From: Psococerastis gibbosa
Lineage: Eukaryota; Arthropoda; Insecta; Psocodea; Psocidae
Direction: 5' to 3'
Length of the DNA stretch: 64,000 nucleotides
Assembly (NCBI GenBank): GCA_963971405.1
Contig: OZ020490.1
Span: forward strand, 27,553,464-27,617,463
A program made the position numbers and the translations under genes. The notes below the pieces were generated by a model. It ran no database searches, was not told the origin of the DNA, and worked only from the letters and a program-made list of their open reading frames with translations. Below, piece by piece: positions 20,330 through 32,646 of the stretch. How positions within the stretch are numbered: position 1 is the first letter of the stretch; each line of letters opens with the position of its first letter.

Positions 20330-20879
20330 TGCGATCCCGTTCAAAGAACCCCGACTTGGTCGGACGTAACAATCACTAGAGCTACGCCTAAGGTAAATGG
20401 CCTATTTCTGTGTTTATTGCTGAGACATTAGTGGAAAGGTGAAAATTACCCGTTGACTAGAATCTGAGTCCTATTTTTTTTTATTTTATTATTTTTTATT
20501 TTTGAGAGGGCTATGCGCGGATTTTAGAAAAATTGGAAAAATAACAATATCACTCGGGGGGGGGGGGGGGTTCATGGTGGTTGATAGGTACTTGTCGGAA
20601 CACTTACGTACATCTATGATATGCAGCTACCCAATCTTCTGTTTCTCAAATTAGGCAGCTCTAAAGCTGAAATGACATTCATTGATTTATACACTTATAA
20701 TGCTTTCCCATCCGATTTTATTGTATTCATATCCGAATGTACTGTATTTATCATGTTGCAGTGTGCATAGTGATTGGAAACCCGTATATCCTCCAGAGTG
20801 ACAAGAAATGCTGTGGACAGTTAATACAAGAAGCTATCGACGAAAATCGCTGTATGAGTGCTCCGAAAACTCCCCATTA
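20330..20879 (+). pseudogene. Possible decayed SF1 (UPF1/MOV10-like) helicase exons
   Basis: Two short pieces resemble the C-terminal end of superfamily 1 RNA helicases. At about 20360-20391 one frame reads DVTITRATPK (family motif VI: NVA.TRAK) before a GTAAAT donor. At 20761-20879, after GTTGCAG, a frame reads CIVIGNPYILQSDKKCCGQL and ends MSAPKTPH with TAA, resembling the VGNP..L..D block. Exon phases do not join, and the residues before DVTITRA lie in a different frame. No other helicase motifs are seen nearby. This could be a fossil or chance. Confidence 0.35.
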
Positions 20880-21242
20880 AATTGAGGCGATGTTACTTGA
20901 TAATGAATCATAATCCAGAACCAGCCAGATTTCTGTTATCCCTAATGTGTTGTCAATAACATCGTCAAGCTGCAGACGTACAAACAGCCATCAATGTTCA
21001 GTGACTTCGCTATGGTGAGTCATGCCCAGACCATATCGTAGCGAAATAGAACCTGGTTCCGCAATCTAAGTTAATAGAAGTGTACCCTAAAAGCGGTCGA
21101 ATGGAGTTCTTGCGCAGGTAAAACAAAGATGGCGGGCTGTCGGAAAGGGAGGGGGTACCCCTGATTCTCGGACATCACCCCCTCATTTTAACATGGAGTG
21201 CATAGGCTTTCCAATGAAATTTATTATTGAATTAATGTCATC

Positions 21243-21322
21243 GAGCAATACAGGTTTACATAAAAAAATTATTTCGGGGGGGGGGGGGGGGTCCGGACCC
21301 CATGGACCACCCACCTGGGCAC
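21243..21322. mobile_element. G-tract MITE, partial copy
   Basis: CAGGTTTAC, a 16-base G-tract, GGACCCCATGGACCACC and the end CCTGGGCACGGCCATG closely match the right half of the complete element at 21636-21822. The left end is not recognised. Confidence 0.65.
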
Positions 21323-21370
21323 GGCCATGGCCACTGGAAAGTAACGACGATATACATTATTGATCCCAAT

Positions 21371-21550
21371 GAAGCCGTAGCCAGGATTTTTCGGGGGGGG
21401 GGGGGGGGGGGGGGTTCAGAAATTTAATTCGATATTACATAGTAGTTTATATTTTTCCTCTCGATATCCGATTCCATCTAGTATCAAGCCGTTTCATCAC
21501 GGGGGGGGGGGGGGGGGGGGAGGTTGAACTCCCCCTTGGCTACGGCCATG
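21371..21550. mobile_element. hAT-like G-tract MITE
   Basis: Inverted ends GAAGCCGTAGCCAGG and CCTTGGCTACGGCCATG, with flanking 8-mers ATCCCAAT (21363-21370) and ATCTCAAT (21551-21558), which match at 7 of 8 positions. The inside holds G-tracts of 22 and 20 bases. Eight-base duplications and CA..GCC ends suggest hAT. Confidence 0.75.
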
Positions 21551-21635
21551 ATCTCAATCGACTAGCTGTCCGATTGGATCTGGAAAAATCTTTTGTTGGC
21601 CCACTAGGATCCACTAAATGTTTTGAACATATATA

Positions 21636-21822
21636 CAAGGCTGTTCCCAGGTTATGATTTCGGGGGGGGGGGGGTCCAAACATTTTTTTACGTAATTTCG
21701 TAATTTATTAATGAATTAATGAATAAATTCTTCAAACCATACAGGTTTACCTGCAGAAATTTATTTCGGGGGATGGGGGGGGGGGTGCGGACCCCATGGA
21801 CTACCCCCTGGGCACGGCCATG
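21636..21822. mobile_element. hAT-like G-tract MITE, perfect 8-bp TSD
   Basis: 187 bp from CAAGGCTGTTCCCAGG to CCTGGGCACGGCCATG, flanked by perfect 8-base repeats CATATATA (21628-21635 and 21823-21830). Two internal G-tracts start at about 21662 and 21767. This is one of the two best-defined members of the G-tract family in the window. Confidence 0.85.
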
Positions 21823-22436
21823 CATATATATGTGTATTTTGTAACTTTAAATATTGTGGACTTCGTTCTGCCACAATGATGCAACCACCATGCATTTCTA
21901 AAGTTTTTCCAGTGGCTTGGGGAACGATATAATTCAGACCTCTCTCGTATTTGGTCTGTCCTGGTATCGGCTATCACTATTACACAAGTCATAGCAGCAA
22001 TGCTTAATATATAATGCTAGAAATATGAATAATAACATCTAAAAACTTTAAAAATCAATAGCGCTCAATGCCCTTTATATCCTCCAATGGCCGAACAGCT
22101 GATTTTGTTTACATTATTTTCGCAATCACGCATGCGCTGTTAGCTCCGCCCTCTTACTGTGACGTCACTACGCAAGAACTCTATTCCCCTACCCTTCATT
22201 GTGAAAAAATGTCTCGAAAAGTAGAAATGGTAATGGCCCAATATACAGCATCCGCAAGGACGGGCCCCTAGATAAGATAAACAATTTAATAAAGAGTACC
22301 TCTCTGGGCTGGCAACGTGATAAGAAATTATTCTCGAAATTTACTTGTGATTTAAAAAAAAAAAAAATCCCTTTCGGCTCGGGCCGATCGGGAGTAGGGA
22401 GGTTCCGTAAACCCTGCTTTTCCTCTACATTACAAA

Positions 22437-22674
22437 CACGTAGCCAGGATTTTTATGTTGGGGGGGGGGGGGCTAACTAACAGGGGGTCCGAGGGGGTAT
22501 GGAATACCCCCAATAAAACGGCGGGTCTTTTATTAATAAATCAGCTCCATAATAATTTATACAAAAAACTCATTTTACTCATTTACAATAATAATCTCCT
22601 TTTTTTCTTCACTTTTTTACATTTCGGGAGGGGGGGGGGCTTCAGAAAGCCCCTTCCCTGGCTACGTGCCTGCT
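22437..22674. mobile_element. G-tract TIR element inside the repeat
   Basis: Ends CACGTAGCCAGGATTTT and CCTGGCTACGTGCC are inverted. G-tracts follow at 22460 and 22629. It interrupts the dispersed repeat relative to copy 1. A target duplication was not clear, so the exact ends are uncertain. Confidence 0.6.
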
Positions 22675-22904
22675 TCGCTACCTACGCTATGTTATTTATC
22701 AAATTATTTTCAGTTTGACTGAATGCCATCTTAAAATGGTTGATTTGTCGAAAAAAGTAGTGATTACCATTATCGTAGATAATAATGCAGAATTTCAGTC
22801 AAATTTTAATTCATTCCTCTGCGACCAATATTAACTGAGATATGAATTATACAAGGTTTCAATAGGCCGCCATCATGTAACTAAATAGTGGATCCAGCTG
22901 GTTA

Positions 22905-23066
22905 GGGGGGTATTCCATATACGTACAACGTCAACGAAAAATTGAAAAATGACGTTTTAGCAGACATTAAAGACATACCAAAAATTCTGCTACCACGTCA
23001 ATTTACGTCATTTTGACGTCATTTTTCAATTTTTCGTTGACGTTGTACGTATGTGGAATGGGCACC
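22905..23066. mobile_element. Short hairpin MITE, TTA target duplication
   Basis: 162 bp from GGGGGGTATTCCATATACG to TACGTATGTGGAATGGGCACC. It is almost fully self-complementary and flanked by TTA. The equivalent site in copy 1 of the host repeat reads AGCTGGTTAACGAACTCG without the element, which is a readable empty site. A sister copy is at 59874-60021. Confidence 0.9.
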
Positions 23067-23161
23067 TTAACGAACTCGATCGTGTCATTTGTATGATCAA
23101 TTTTTGTGCCAAGTTTCATCAAAATCGGATAATATTTACGGAAGTTGGAGTGTTTCCTAAA

Positions 23162-23201
<40 letters not shown>

Positions 23202-23566
23202 GAACGGATGGTGGATTTAGGCTGAAGGGGTCATGAAATGTAAAGTTTTGAATAAATTTCCCGAAAGTCGAACATTGGTCGCCATCTCAATAGGTGGATG
23301 AATCTCCCTATTTAAAAGAAAAGTATGGTATAATGTTGTAATTTTATGTTTACCAGGTGCAATTAAACCAGTAAGCCAGTAAGCGACCGCACACCGCAAA
23401 CACTGACACCAACTCGGAGTACAGTTGCTCTGCGAAACGCGACATCCCGGAAAACCATGGCAGGAAAAATACCAAGGCACGTGATCCCATGTGACTTGGT
23501 GCATCGTCGAGAAAACGCGGTCTTTCGATAATTGTCTTCTATTCCAAGTATCAAAACGACGATAAT

Positions 23567-23905
23567 GGAACCGGTCCGAGTTTACTCGAACATTCTTTCC
23601 TATTTATTAATTAGTAGATAGATAATATAAGTAATTTCATAGTAAATAATTTCCCAATGGTAATATTTTGGATACCTCGTCTTCATCGAAATTAGAAGAT
23701 GTATATAAAAACTGGGCTTGGCGGGATTCGAACCCACGATCTACGCCTAATCCCGCACAAGAACAGTTTATGTATGCCCCCTATTTATATGCTAGTATTG
23801 ACATGATTCGCAATGTTAGACAGGTTAGCACAGCTATACAACTATAAAACCGAACAATTGGGGTTACTTAATGCCCTAAAGGCAATGGTTTAACATGTTT
23901 CGAAG
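23567..23905 (-). repeat. Decayed copy of the tRNA-bearing repeat
   Basis: Contains the T-arm and acceptor half of the tRNA-like unit (23713-23750 on the minus strand: box B GGTTCGAATCC and CAAGCCCA). The flanks resemble the 48.7-49.4 kb copies (TAGACAGGTTAGCACA, AAAGGCAATG). The D-arm half is replaced by other sequence. GAACCGGTCCGAGTTTACTC at its left also occurs at 42.5 kb. Confidence 0.65.
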
Positions 23906-24789
23906 TGTGAATGCAAAAAAAAAATATTTTTATACGCTTTATATTAGCTTCACCTGTATGTTTGTAACCGACTCCTTCGGGCTCGATTTTGTCCTACTTC
24001 GAACCATCCGATTTAATTCAAACTTTGCACACCTGTCGATGACAATGCAATAATTCAATTACAATATCCAATTATCGTGATTCAATTCGCTAATAAAAAT
24101 TATTGAATTTCTTTCCGCATCCTTTGCATGAGAGTGTAGCGTCTGCTGTCATGGCAACGAAGAGCCACTTTGGGGGGCTGTTGCCAGTGGATTTTGTTTA
24201 ACAACGTTAAAATAAAACAACATTGTATTCAGAATTATTGGAAGCTGGGGTGCAAAGTAGCAGGCCTCCTCGTGGTGCACCCTGGGTAACGCCAAATCTG
24301 CTACAGCGATCGCCTACTTCTCACTGAGAGTACAGAGCTTCCATGACACCAGCGATCGTCATAAGTTATCAAAATGGCCCTTCTATGGGCTTTGACAATG
24401 AGCTCCGCGTCCTTTTTTGGAACGCGGGTGGCTTGAACCCGAACGATGACTTGGTGAACCGCTACTGGGAAGCTCGGCGACGAATGGTTGAACTACCACG
24501 TTCGGGCGTTGGATAAAGTAAATTAAGTAAGGAGTTTTTGAAGCTCAATAAAAAAAGTAATGTTTGATGGCAGTGTGACGCATTAGTTATTGCATTTGTA
24601 ATAACGCGGGTCTGTGACACGTCGTAGACATACTGCAGACTTGGCTCCACACTCGAAGCGACTCATCTGCAACCCAAATCTCTCATGTTCAGTCATAATC
24701 CATAATGCCTACGTGGCTGGTCCGACAAGTACTTATTCTACAGGAGTAGAACGAAAATTTTGGAATAGTGTTGATTCATTTCTCAACAG

Positions 24790-25040
24790 TGTCTCTTTTT
24801 AACTCGATACACCTGACCCAGCGATTCTCCAACTTCTTTAATCCGTCTGAAAAAAATGTTTTCTCGAGGTCAACAAAATAGGCCTCCGTGGCGGTGATGA
24901 CCTCCTCATTCTACTCAAATTTTTGCCCGGCGAGTGACTTTCAAGTTTGGAAACAAAAAGAAGTCGAATGCGGCCAAATCTGGAGAATATAGTTGATGGT
25001 GGCCATTCTTTCTGCAAATCGACCCAATAATACGAATTTA
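24790..25040 (-). pseudogene. mariner transposase C-terminal relic
   Basis: On the minus strand the sequence reads, across frameshifts, YSPDLAAFDFF (the third catalytic aspartate region of mariner transposases), then EEVITATEAYFVDLEKTFF and DGLKKLENRWVRC. These are typical of the C-terminal end. A stop and frameshifts follow FFLFP. The N-terminal DNA-binding part and inverted ends were not found. Confidence 0.7.
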
Positions 25041-25059
25041 AATGTCGTATTATTATTAG

Positions 25060-26908
25060 TAGTAGTAGCATTGTGTGTGGTATCCCATTGAATTACACAG
25101 GCTGAGACGCAAAGTGTACTGGTTCGTGATTCGCGTTACATTTGCGTTGCATTTGAGTATCCCCGTGTGTAGACCGTATGTTGTTTTGAGATTTAATTTC
25201 AGAACACTTGCACAACGCCCATTGTTCTGCGTCCTATTGCATTGTTTGTTTTTATGTACAGTATGTAATCAGTGCATGCTTACATTTTCAGTATTAAATC
25301 AATCCCAGACAATTTATATAATATCATATTAGAACATTTGTTTGTTATTGTTTTCACGTAATTATAATAATGGATAATATTCCTGCCCATGTTATCTTTG
25401 CAAATCCGTGGCTTACCTTGCAAGAAATGATAGGTAGTGCAAGTAAATGGCCAACCTATTACCGTAAAAATTTTTGGACGTCGAAATTGAAATATAAAGA
25501 TAGCAGGGCTGGAACCAGGTCATATTTTTCCTAAAAAGTCATATTTTCCATTGGCAGTCATAAAATGTCATTATTTTCTTTACTTGGTCACAAAAGTAAT
25601 ATTTTCCCTTGTCGGAAATAATCAACTTATTATATATTAGCTTAAAACCGTAAATTTCACGTTTTTTTAAATTTAAAAGTAATTGGCGCCAACATAAACG
25701 TCGTGGTAGAAGCATTATACTTATTGTACCTATATTATATTAGAAGTTCTTATATATTATAGTATTCTGTGGGTAGAAGCACAGAACAACATAATATATG
25801 GTCCCTACCCTTATAAGCTTCGTCAATTACAAATAATATTGAGCCTCAACTTGAGCATGTTAAAATTTATGCTGCGTCATATGCGAGAGATATTATATTT
25901 TTAGGGAGATTCATCTACCTATTGAGACGGCGACCAATGTTCTACTAGTAGTTATTACATTTTAAATTTTGGCCACTAGGTACCCGCCATGCCACCTATG
26001 ATCAGCCACTGAAAAGGTGGTCCCAGGATTCAAGAAATATGTTCGTTGTCCCATCTCGACTGTGCAATGCCATATGTATGACTATTGGCTTGCAGTTTAA
26101 ACGATTCTATAGGAAAATAGAGGAAACTTTCAATTTCTCAATAATATCCAAAGATTTCTGGTTTATTTATAGAAAAATAAAAAACACCAATTTTTGAATC
26201 TGTTAAAAAGATTTCAAATACGTCAAGCTTGCATAAATTCCTCAACATGGCCGCTTTAGCTCTTGAGCTTAGCGCTGCTTGAGCCCATCCTTCATTCGGC
26301 GGAAGGAATCTTGAGGAAATTATACGTCATAATTAAAAGGCGGGGTTTTTGGCAGGTTAAAAATAAGTGTTCATATTTTTTTTATACAAAGGAACGATTA
26401 ACCTTTGGATATTAAATTTAGTGTAATTTTGAAAGTTTCCTCTTTTCTCTAACATCAGCAATTATTATTATTATTTTTTTCTTATAACTATTGAACCCCA
26501 TCTAACTGAATGCTCATTTTATTTTGAGTTCATCAACATTTTTGGCTAATGGTCATCCGTAAAACTAACCACAGACTTCTTGTATGTTCTTATAGAATAA
26601 GTTAGACAATACAATAAAATTTAAAAACGGTAAAATTTAATTTTAACTTGTAATGTTAATACTGGCAGCACGAAGTTGTCGTTGAACACTGATATTTCAA
26701 TTTTATATTGAAGCATTGAATATCAATTAAATTGGTTGTAAGGATTTTTAATTAAATTTCCCTTTAAGGGAACCGCCGTTCCCCTAAAAGATCCTGTAAA
26801 TCTCCTCTTTACCTAGCACATCGAGGGATATTGTTGTTGTGCCTCTGTGACGGAGGAACAGAGATTGTGAGCTTGCAGAACACAGCCGAGAGTTGGTGGA
26901 GACAGATG
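25060..26908. other. Gene-poor AT-rich stretch
   Basis: No coding sequence supported. It holds an inverted fragment (25899-25942) of the 17.2 kb repeat end and a block ACAGAACAACATAATATATG at about 25783 that recurs at 60187. The 3' UTR of the BTB gene would extend into its right part. Confidence 0.5.
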
Positions 26909-27050
26909 CTATGCATCCTCCTTCTCCTTCATGTGCTGCACGAGGTGTATTAATTTATGTTTCTGCAACGTGTCCTGTCTCGTCACTTTTTTACCACACT
27001 CGTCACACGAGAAGCTCTTGCGCGCCTTCCCGCACTCATAGAGTACGTGC
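26909..27050 (-). CDS. BTB gene last exon, zinc fingers and stop
   Basis: The acceptor is GTTGACAG; the stop TAG is at 26909-26911. It completes finger 1 as a C2HC finger (C..C, then H....C in RHVLYEC) and contains a full C2H2 finger (CDECGKKVTRQDTLQKHKLI, then H). It ends QHMKEKEDA. The C2HC finger with a YEC ending followed by a C2H2 finger is the usual pair in lola-type isoforms. Confidence 0.88.
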
Positions 27051-30000
27051 CTGTCAACATAAAAAGTATCACTTATTAAGAATAATGGCCTACAGCTATT
27101 GGTAACACAGATAACTAACAAATTAACGCATCTGTTTATACGTAACAGATGTACACCAACAGCAAAAACTGACAATTAATTGCTGTACTTGAGCGCAGCA
27201 CGCATATCAGCCCTAAAATATTTCCTCATTAAAAACTCTTAATTTACCATCCAAACCTTGGTTGTAACGACAAATGTCCCGGAGTCTAGAAGGCTCTAAG
27301 CCTATTAAAGCCCTATAGCCTGATGTGTCGGAATGCATACCTGTTGAGCGCATATCTGCTGCGGTACTTCTTGTGACACGTGCTGCATGGCAGCTCCTCG
27401 GCCTCCTGCTGCCACGACATGTCGTTGCCCTCGTCCTCCTGCAGACTTGTCTTGCAAACCAACAGCGGGACGGGCGCCCCTGGGTCGGGGTAGTTGGTAT
27501 CTTCTTCCTCGTCGTCCTCCACCTCGACCTTGACCTCTGCAATCGGTTCCTGCTTCACCCCTACTGCCACAAAAACACTACATTTTAACCTCCGCCAGAT
27601 ACTTGCTGCCACCTGCCGCAATGTTTGTACTATAATTTTTTATTAATGCGTTAAGAGGACATGCTACGTAGAAAATGAGCACCCCAAAATTTGTTGTTTT
27701 TATTGACTTTTTATTTTTTATTTAATTAACAAAGCAAGTCAATAAAAATTTGGCTCATGGAAGTTATAGAAGTCTGCTTCATGCATCATGGAATAGGACT
27801 AAAAAACCGAAAAGTAAAATTACCCGATTATATGATGCACGAAGTAGTCTTCTACAACTTCCATGAACCAAACCTTTAATGACTTGCTTTGTTAATTAAA
27901 TAAAAAATAAAAAGTCCATAAAAACAACACATTTTGGGGTGCTCATTTTCTACATAGCATGTCCTCTTAATGCGTGTATTTCTTGTCATTATTACTAAGT
28001 AGTTTTTATTTGAGTGGTATTAAGTCAGAGATTTCAAAATATATGAAAAAGGGGAGATGAGATATTTGTTTTAAAAAAATCTAACTTCCCCAGACTGCAT
28101 ATAAGTATAAAATCTGTATAAAACACTCCATCATGTTTTTTCAACGATAAACAATAAGCTAAGTATTGCCGATAGCGGAAATGTGGGAACCTCGTAATGG
28201 GTTAAGCAGCAAAGGAAGCATTTCCTCGTTATAACATAAAAAAAGAAAATAGTGGCAAATGGAAAACAAATGAATAATTCAACAGGCGCAGTTAAGTATC
28301 TGATGCGCATTTTATTCGCAACCTAAATAGCTTGCTTTTGACTGTATTTGGCTTATGGCGAGTTCCACCCGCTTACACGTGGAAACTACAGCGGAATCGT
28401 TGAGTGACGCGCTCCGGATGTCGATCGAACTCGCCCGGTCTTTTTAGAGTAATAATATATCAGGTAATTAAATGTTAATTTCGTGCAAGTCTCGCATTTT
28501 CTGACACTTTTGCGGCTGCAGAACGAGCAATCAATTTAATCATAGAGACTCGATCAACACTTGTTTACAAAATATTGATAAATCTCAGCCAAGGGGAAAC
28601 CCCTTACGGATTTCATAGGACGCATGCGTCGTAGAGCCATACATGAGGTGACATATGTTGCTCGTTATTTTCGTGGCCGTCAGCACTACTTACTTACTTA
28701 GCGTGTCCACGTCACGCTACTTTCTAATCCGATAGCGACTTGGACGGCTTTGTTTTTGGTTTCAAATAGGTCAGTAGCTCAACATATAGTAGACATGGGG
28801 CATATGCCCGTCGTCGTGTGTCCCTCCTGCAGGAAGCCTCGTCTAACTGTCGTTGTTGCACAAAAAGGGCGCCAGTCCCCCGATCGGCCGCAGTTATTGA
28901 ACTTGATTCGCAAAGAATAATGGACAATGATGATGTCAAGTCGAAAGAGATGCAAAACTATGGCAAAGTGGTGTTAGTATGTATCAAAATGTATCATCTG
29001 CTTTATGACACCTAATTTATGGCTCTGCGAAGGATACTTGTGAATTTTAACAAACAAAAAACGGATGTGCGATTGTCTCTTAATGGTGGGATGATTGTTT
29101 TACGTCTACTATAGCTGACATTGTAGTGGGAAAATGAATGACGCTGACCTGGGACACATGTGGGCAGCTCCGGCAACTGCAAAGGCGGGGGCGGGGGCTC
29201 CGAAGGCGTTTCCTCCACTGGCGGCCTTTCCAGACGGAACTGAAAAATCGTCATGTTAGCACACGGGCTCAAAATTGTGGTGGCCATGTTGTTCCTGGTC
29301 ATCCGGTATAAAATATAACCGTCAAAACCGAGGCTAATATTTCTACAAGTTAAATTGGCTTTAATCACAGGCAGCATGGCCGTGCGTGGAGACTATATCA
29401 CGAAAAACAATACAATACAATCCATGTCATTCTATATGATATATATATTTTATTTTCTTTCCAATACTTCGATGACGATGGGGCTTAATTAAGCCTGGAG
29501 AACTGCCTGAATGTTGTACAATATAACAATTTTTGTTTCGTCAATATTTATTAGTAGGTTAGTAGGGTTAGTCTATTATTATTAGTTAGTAGTTATTAAA
29601 ATATTTAATGGGGTCAAATTGGGTTGGTAAGGGCGTTTTATGGTTTTCTATGTATTGTAGTAGGCTATAGTTTCTTTTCTGTTATTTTATTTGACTTTTA
29701 GATGTGGCTCTTTTAACCAAAAACCTCATATTTCAGATTTATTTTATTCCTTTTGGTAGACTGTTGTAGAGTGTGAGTGCAATTTGAGTGTGCAGTGTGC
29801 AGTGCTTTGAACTTTTTTAGTTGTAGGGGTCTCACTATATGACGGTCTGCTTTCTCTGTATCGTGTACTGTGGCTATGGGTCACTTCAGAGTGTAGATGT
29901 CTGTGTTTCAACAGTTGTGTTATGGCTTCTCTAATGAACGTGTTTCTGATGGCTGCCACGTTTGCTATTGTAAATAGCTCTTCAGATGGAAATAACTGGT

Positions 30001-32613
30001 TTTTCGTACATGACCTTCAGGATTTTCTTTTGTGTTTTGGTGACTCTTTCTGTTTCATTTTGATAGGACGCCCCCATGCTACTATTCCGTATCTTACTAT
30101 TTACTGCGTTGGGCACTCCAGCTTCTAGGTTATCTTCAGATTCGGAAATAGAATCAGGGTGGTGCATTCATATCGACTTGAAAACCGTGCGGCATTAAAA
30201 TTTAAAACACAATTTAGTAATTGACCATGGGCGTAAGATTTATTGCAATTTATGAATGTAGGTAGTTATGAAATTAAACGATAGTCAATAACCGATCTGT
30301 GCTATACCTAGGACCCAAACAAATAGTCTCTCGTCTCTCTCTCTCTCTTAACTCAATTAAACGTAAACGAAATTTGACAGGTTAGAATGTACATGTTAAC
30401 AAATACCTTTTTGAAGAGGTACCCGGGCGGGGGTTTGCCGTTGGCTGCCTCACCCGGGAGCCGCCAGTTGTGTACTACGAAAGGTTGCTCAGCATCGCCT
30501 GGAACTACGTCCAAAAATACAATTATAGTGTATTACACAACATTTCTTTCTCTTATGCAGCAGTGTGCCTGCTATTGCCATTACATTTTAATTTTAACCT
30601 GGGATTAGGGTACTTAAGGCACTATATACCCGGGTATTGTCATCCGCCAAGTTGTATCCCATATTTCCTATATGGTAAGTATTGTAAGAAAAGTAAAAGT
30701 AAAATATTGAAAAAAACAAATACACGTCTTAGTATTTTTTTATGAAACACTTCCCTAATTAGTAGCACATTTTTTAAATAATAATAAATAAACAACGATA
30801 AATGTCTAAAAATAAATAGGTAAACACCCAATGCTTGGCTTATACACCAGACTTATAATGGATACAACATGGCGGATGACAATACCTGTCTGCCCTAAGG
30901 GTTCTATATTAGACAGGTATTGTCATCCGCCATTTTTTATCCATTATAAGTCTGGTGCATAAGCCAAGCATTGGGTGTTTGCCTATTTATTATTTGAAAT
31001 TTATCGTTGTTTATTTATTATTATTTAGTAAACGTTTTACCAATTAGGGAAGTTTTTAATAAAGAAAATACTAAAACGAGTTCGTTTTTTCCCATCTTTT
31101 ACTTTTCTTACAATATTTACCATATAGGAACGAGTCGGTCAGTGTAACACCTGTGTTTGCACCATTCGTTTGCACTGCGCATGCTCATGGACTCTAACCA
31201 CAGAACATCGTATAATTATATATTAGGGCTGCCACATTCCGTGGTTTAACTCAGAATTCCGTGGGAAATAATTCTATTCCGAGAAATTTCCGGGATCAAC
31301 AATTTTTGAGGTTTTTCAGTGGAGTTTTGGGGAAATACCTATGCATACCATTATTTGTATGCCAATTTATGGAATCATGTCAATTTGTGATGGTTGAATC
31401 TGAAGCTGATGGGTATTTTTTATCGGCTGCAATTTAAAGTTACAATTAAAATTTAAAATAACCAGATAAGGTTAGGAACCAGGGCCATGGACAGATGAGT
31501 TAAAAAAATCCATTGAACTATATATATATACACTGGAAACACACCAGGAGCGCTAGGGATGTCGGCAACGGACAAAACCTGATATCTTGAACTTTATGGC
31601 AGAAGCGTTCCATGCCATATACACTTACGTGTAAATTTGATGTTTTTCAATAATTTTTTTAATACGATTTATTGACATTTTCTGCCTTTGTAATATTTTT
31701 TTATTTAATATAGAACAATATTCTATGGTCACACACCGGCATTTATGAAGATTTATTAATATTTAGCTTGGAATATGTTACTAAGAAAAATTGTGTCAAG
31801 CAGCAATTTAACAAAAGATAGTCAAACTATTTAGTCCAATCTAACCATGTTCGTCTATTTAATTGCATTGGGACTAAATTTGAAGTGTTCAACTTGCTAA
31901 ATTTAGGCTCCTACCTATACCAGGAGTAGATCCAGCCCATTGGGGGGGGGGGGGTAATTTGGCTCACAATATAATAAACAAATGTAGTATCCTTTACATT
32001 ATAACGTAATAAGTTAGGCAACTTACAACAGGCTAGCTTATAAGATTTTGGGGGCAGCTCCCCCCTTCAGCTGTCAGCTGTCTGACAGGGGGCGGATATC
32101 CCCCCCCCCCCAAAAAAAAATCAGTGAATCTATTTTATAAGGTAATTTTTATAACGCTCTGATTTAATCGATACTACATAGGTTTTTCCTATTTTGACCC
32201 ACAGCTCCCCCCCCCCCATGATGAGCTGGATCCGTCCCTGATCCACCCACACCGGCATTCGAATTTTTAAATCTCATAGCCTACTTATTATGCTTACACG
32301 ATGTGAATATTCTGTGTGCTATCATCAATGAAAAAATATTGCAGTGTTGATTTAGGGATATCAATATCAATAAGCCTAATAATTTCTAGACATTTTGCAG
32401 TGCGTGTGATTTGAAAGAAAGCCACGAAATTCGCCCAAATGGGAAATAAAAACACTTTTTTCCTCTGTAAATTTGCCTTATAGTGTTTCGCTATTTCTAT
32501 TCACTATAAAAACTTAGGTTCTGCAGGACTAGACCTACTTAGGCAGCAGGAATTTTCAGCTTCCTAAAAGAATTTTAAACTTGACTAACTAAAAAATGCC
32601 TTGAGGTTGAAAC

Positions 32614-32646
<33 letters not shown>

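Larger units (their letters stand above)
22360..23311. repeat. Dispersed repeat, copy 2
   Basis: Same sequence as 17232-18077, from AATCCCTTTCGGCTCGGGCC to GATGAATCTCCCTA. It is enlarged by a G-tract element at about 22437-22674 (CACGTAGCCAGG to CCTGGCTACGTGCC) and by a 162-bp MITE at 22905-23066. Confidence 0.7.

Noticed and set aside
22455..22718. An 87-codon reading frame starting MLGGGGLTNRG.
   Set aside because: It is created by G-tracts inside a non-coding TIR element and has no domain.
29744..29959. A 71-codon minus-strand frame as a gene.
   Set aside because: At best it resembles the worn C-terminal end of a LINE RT; no start context, domain or splice support.
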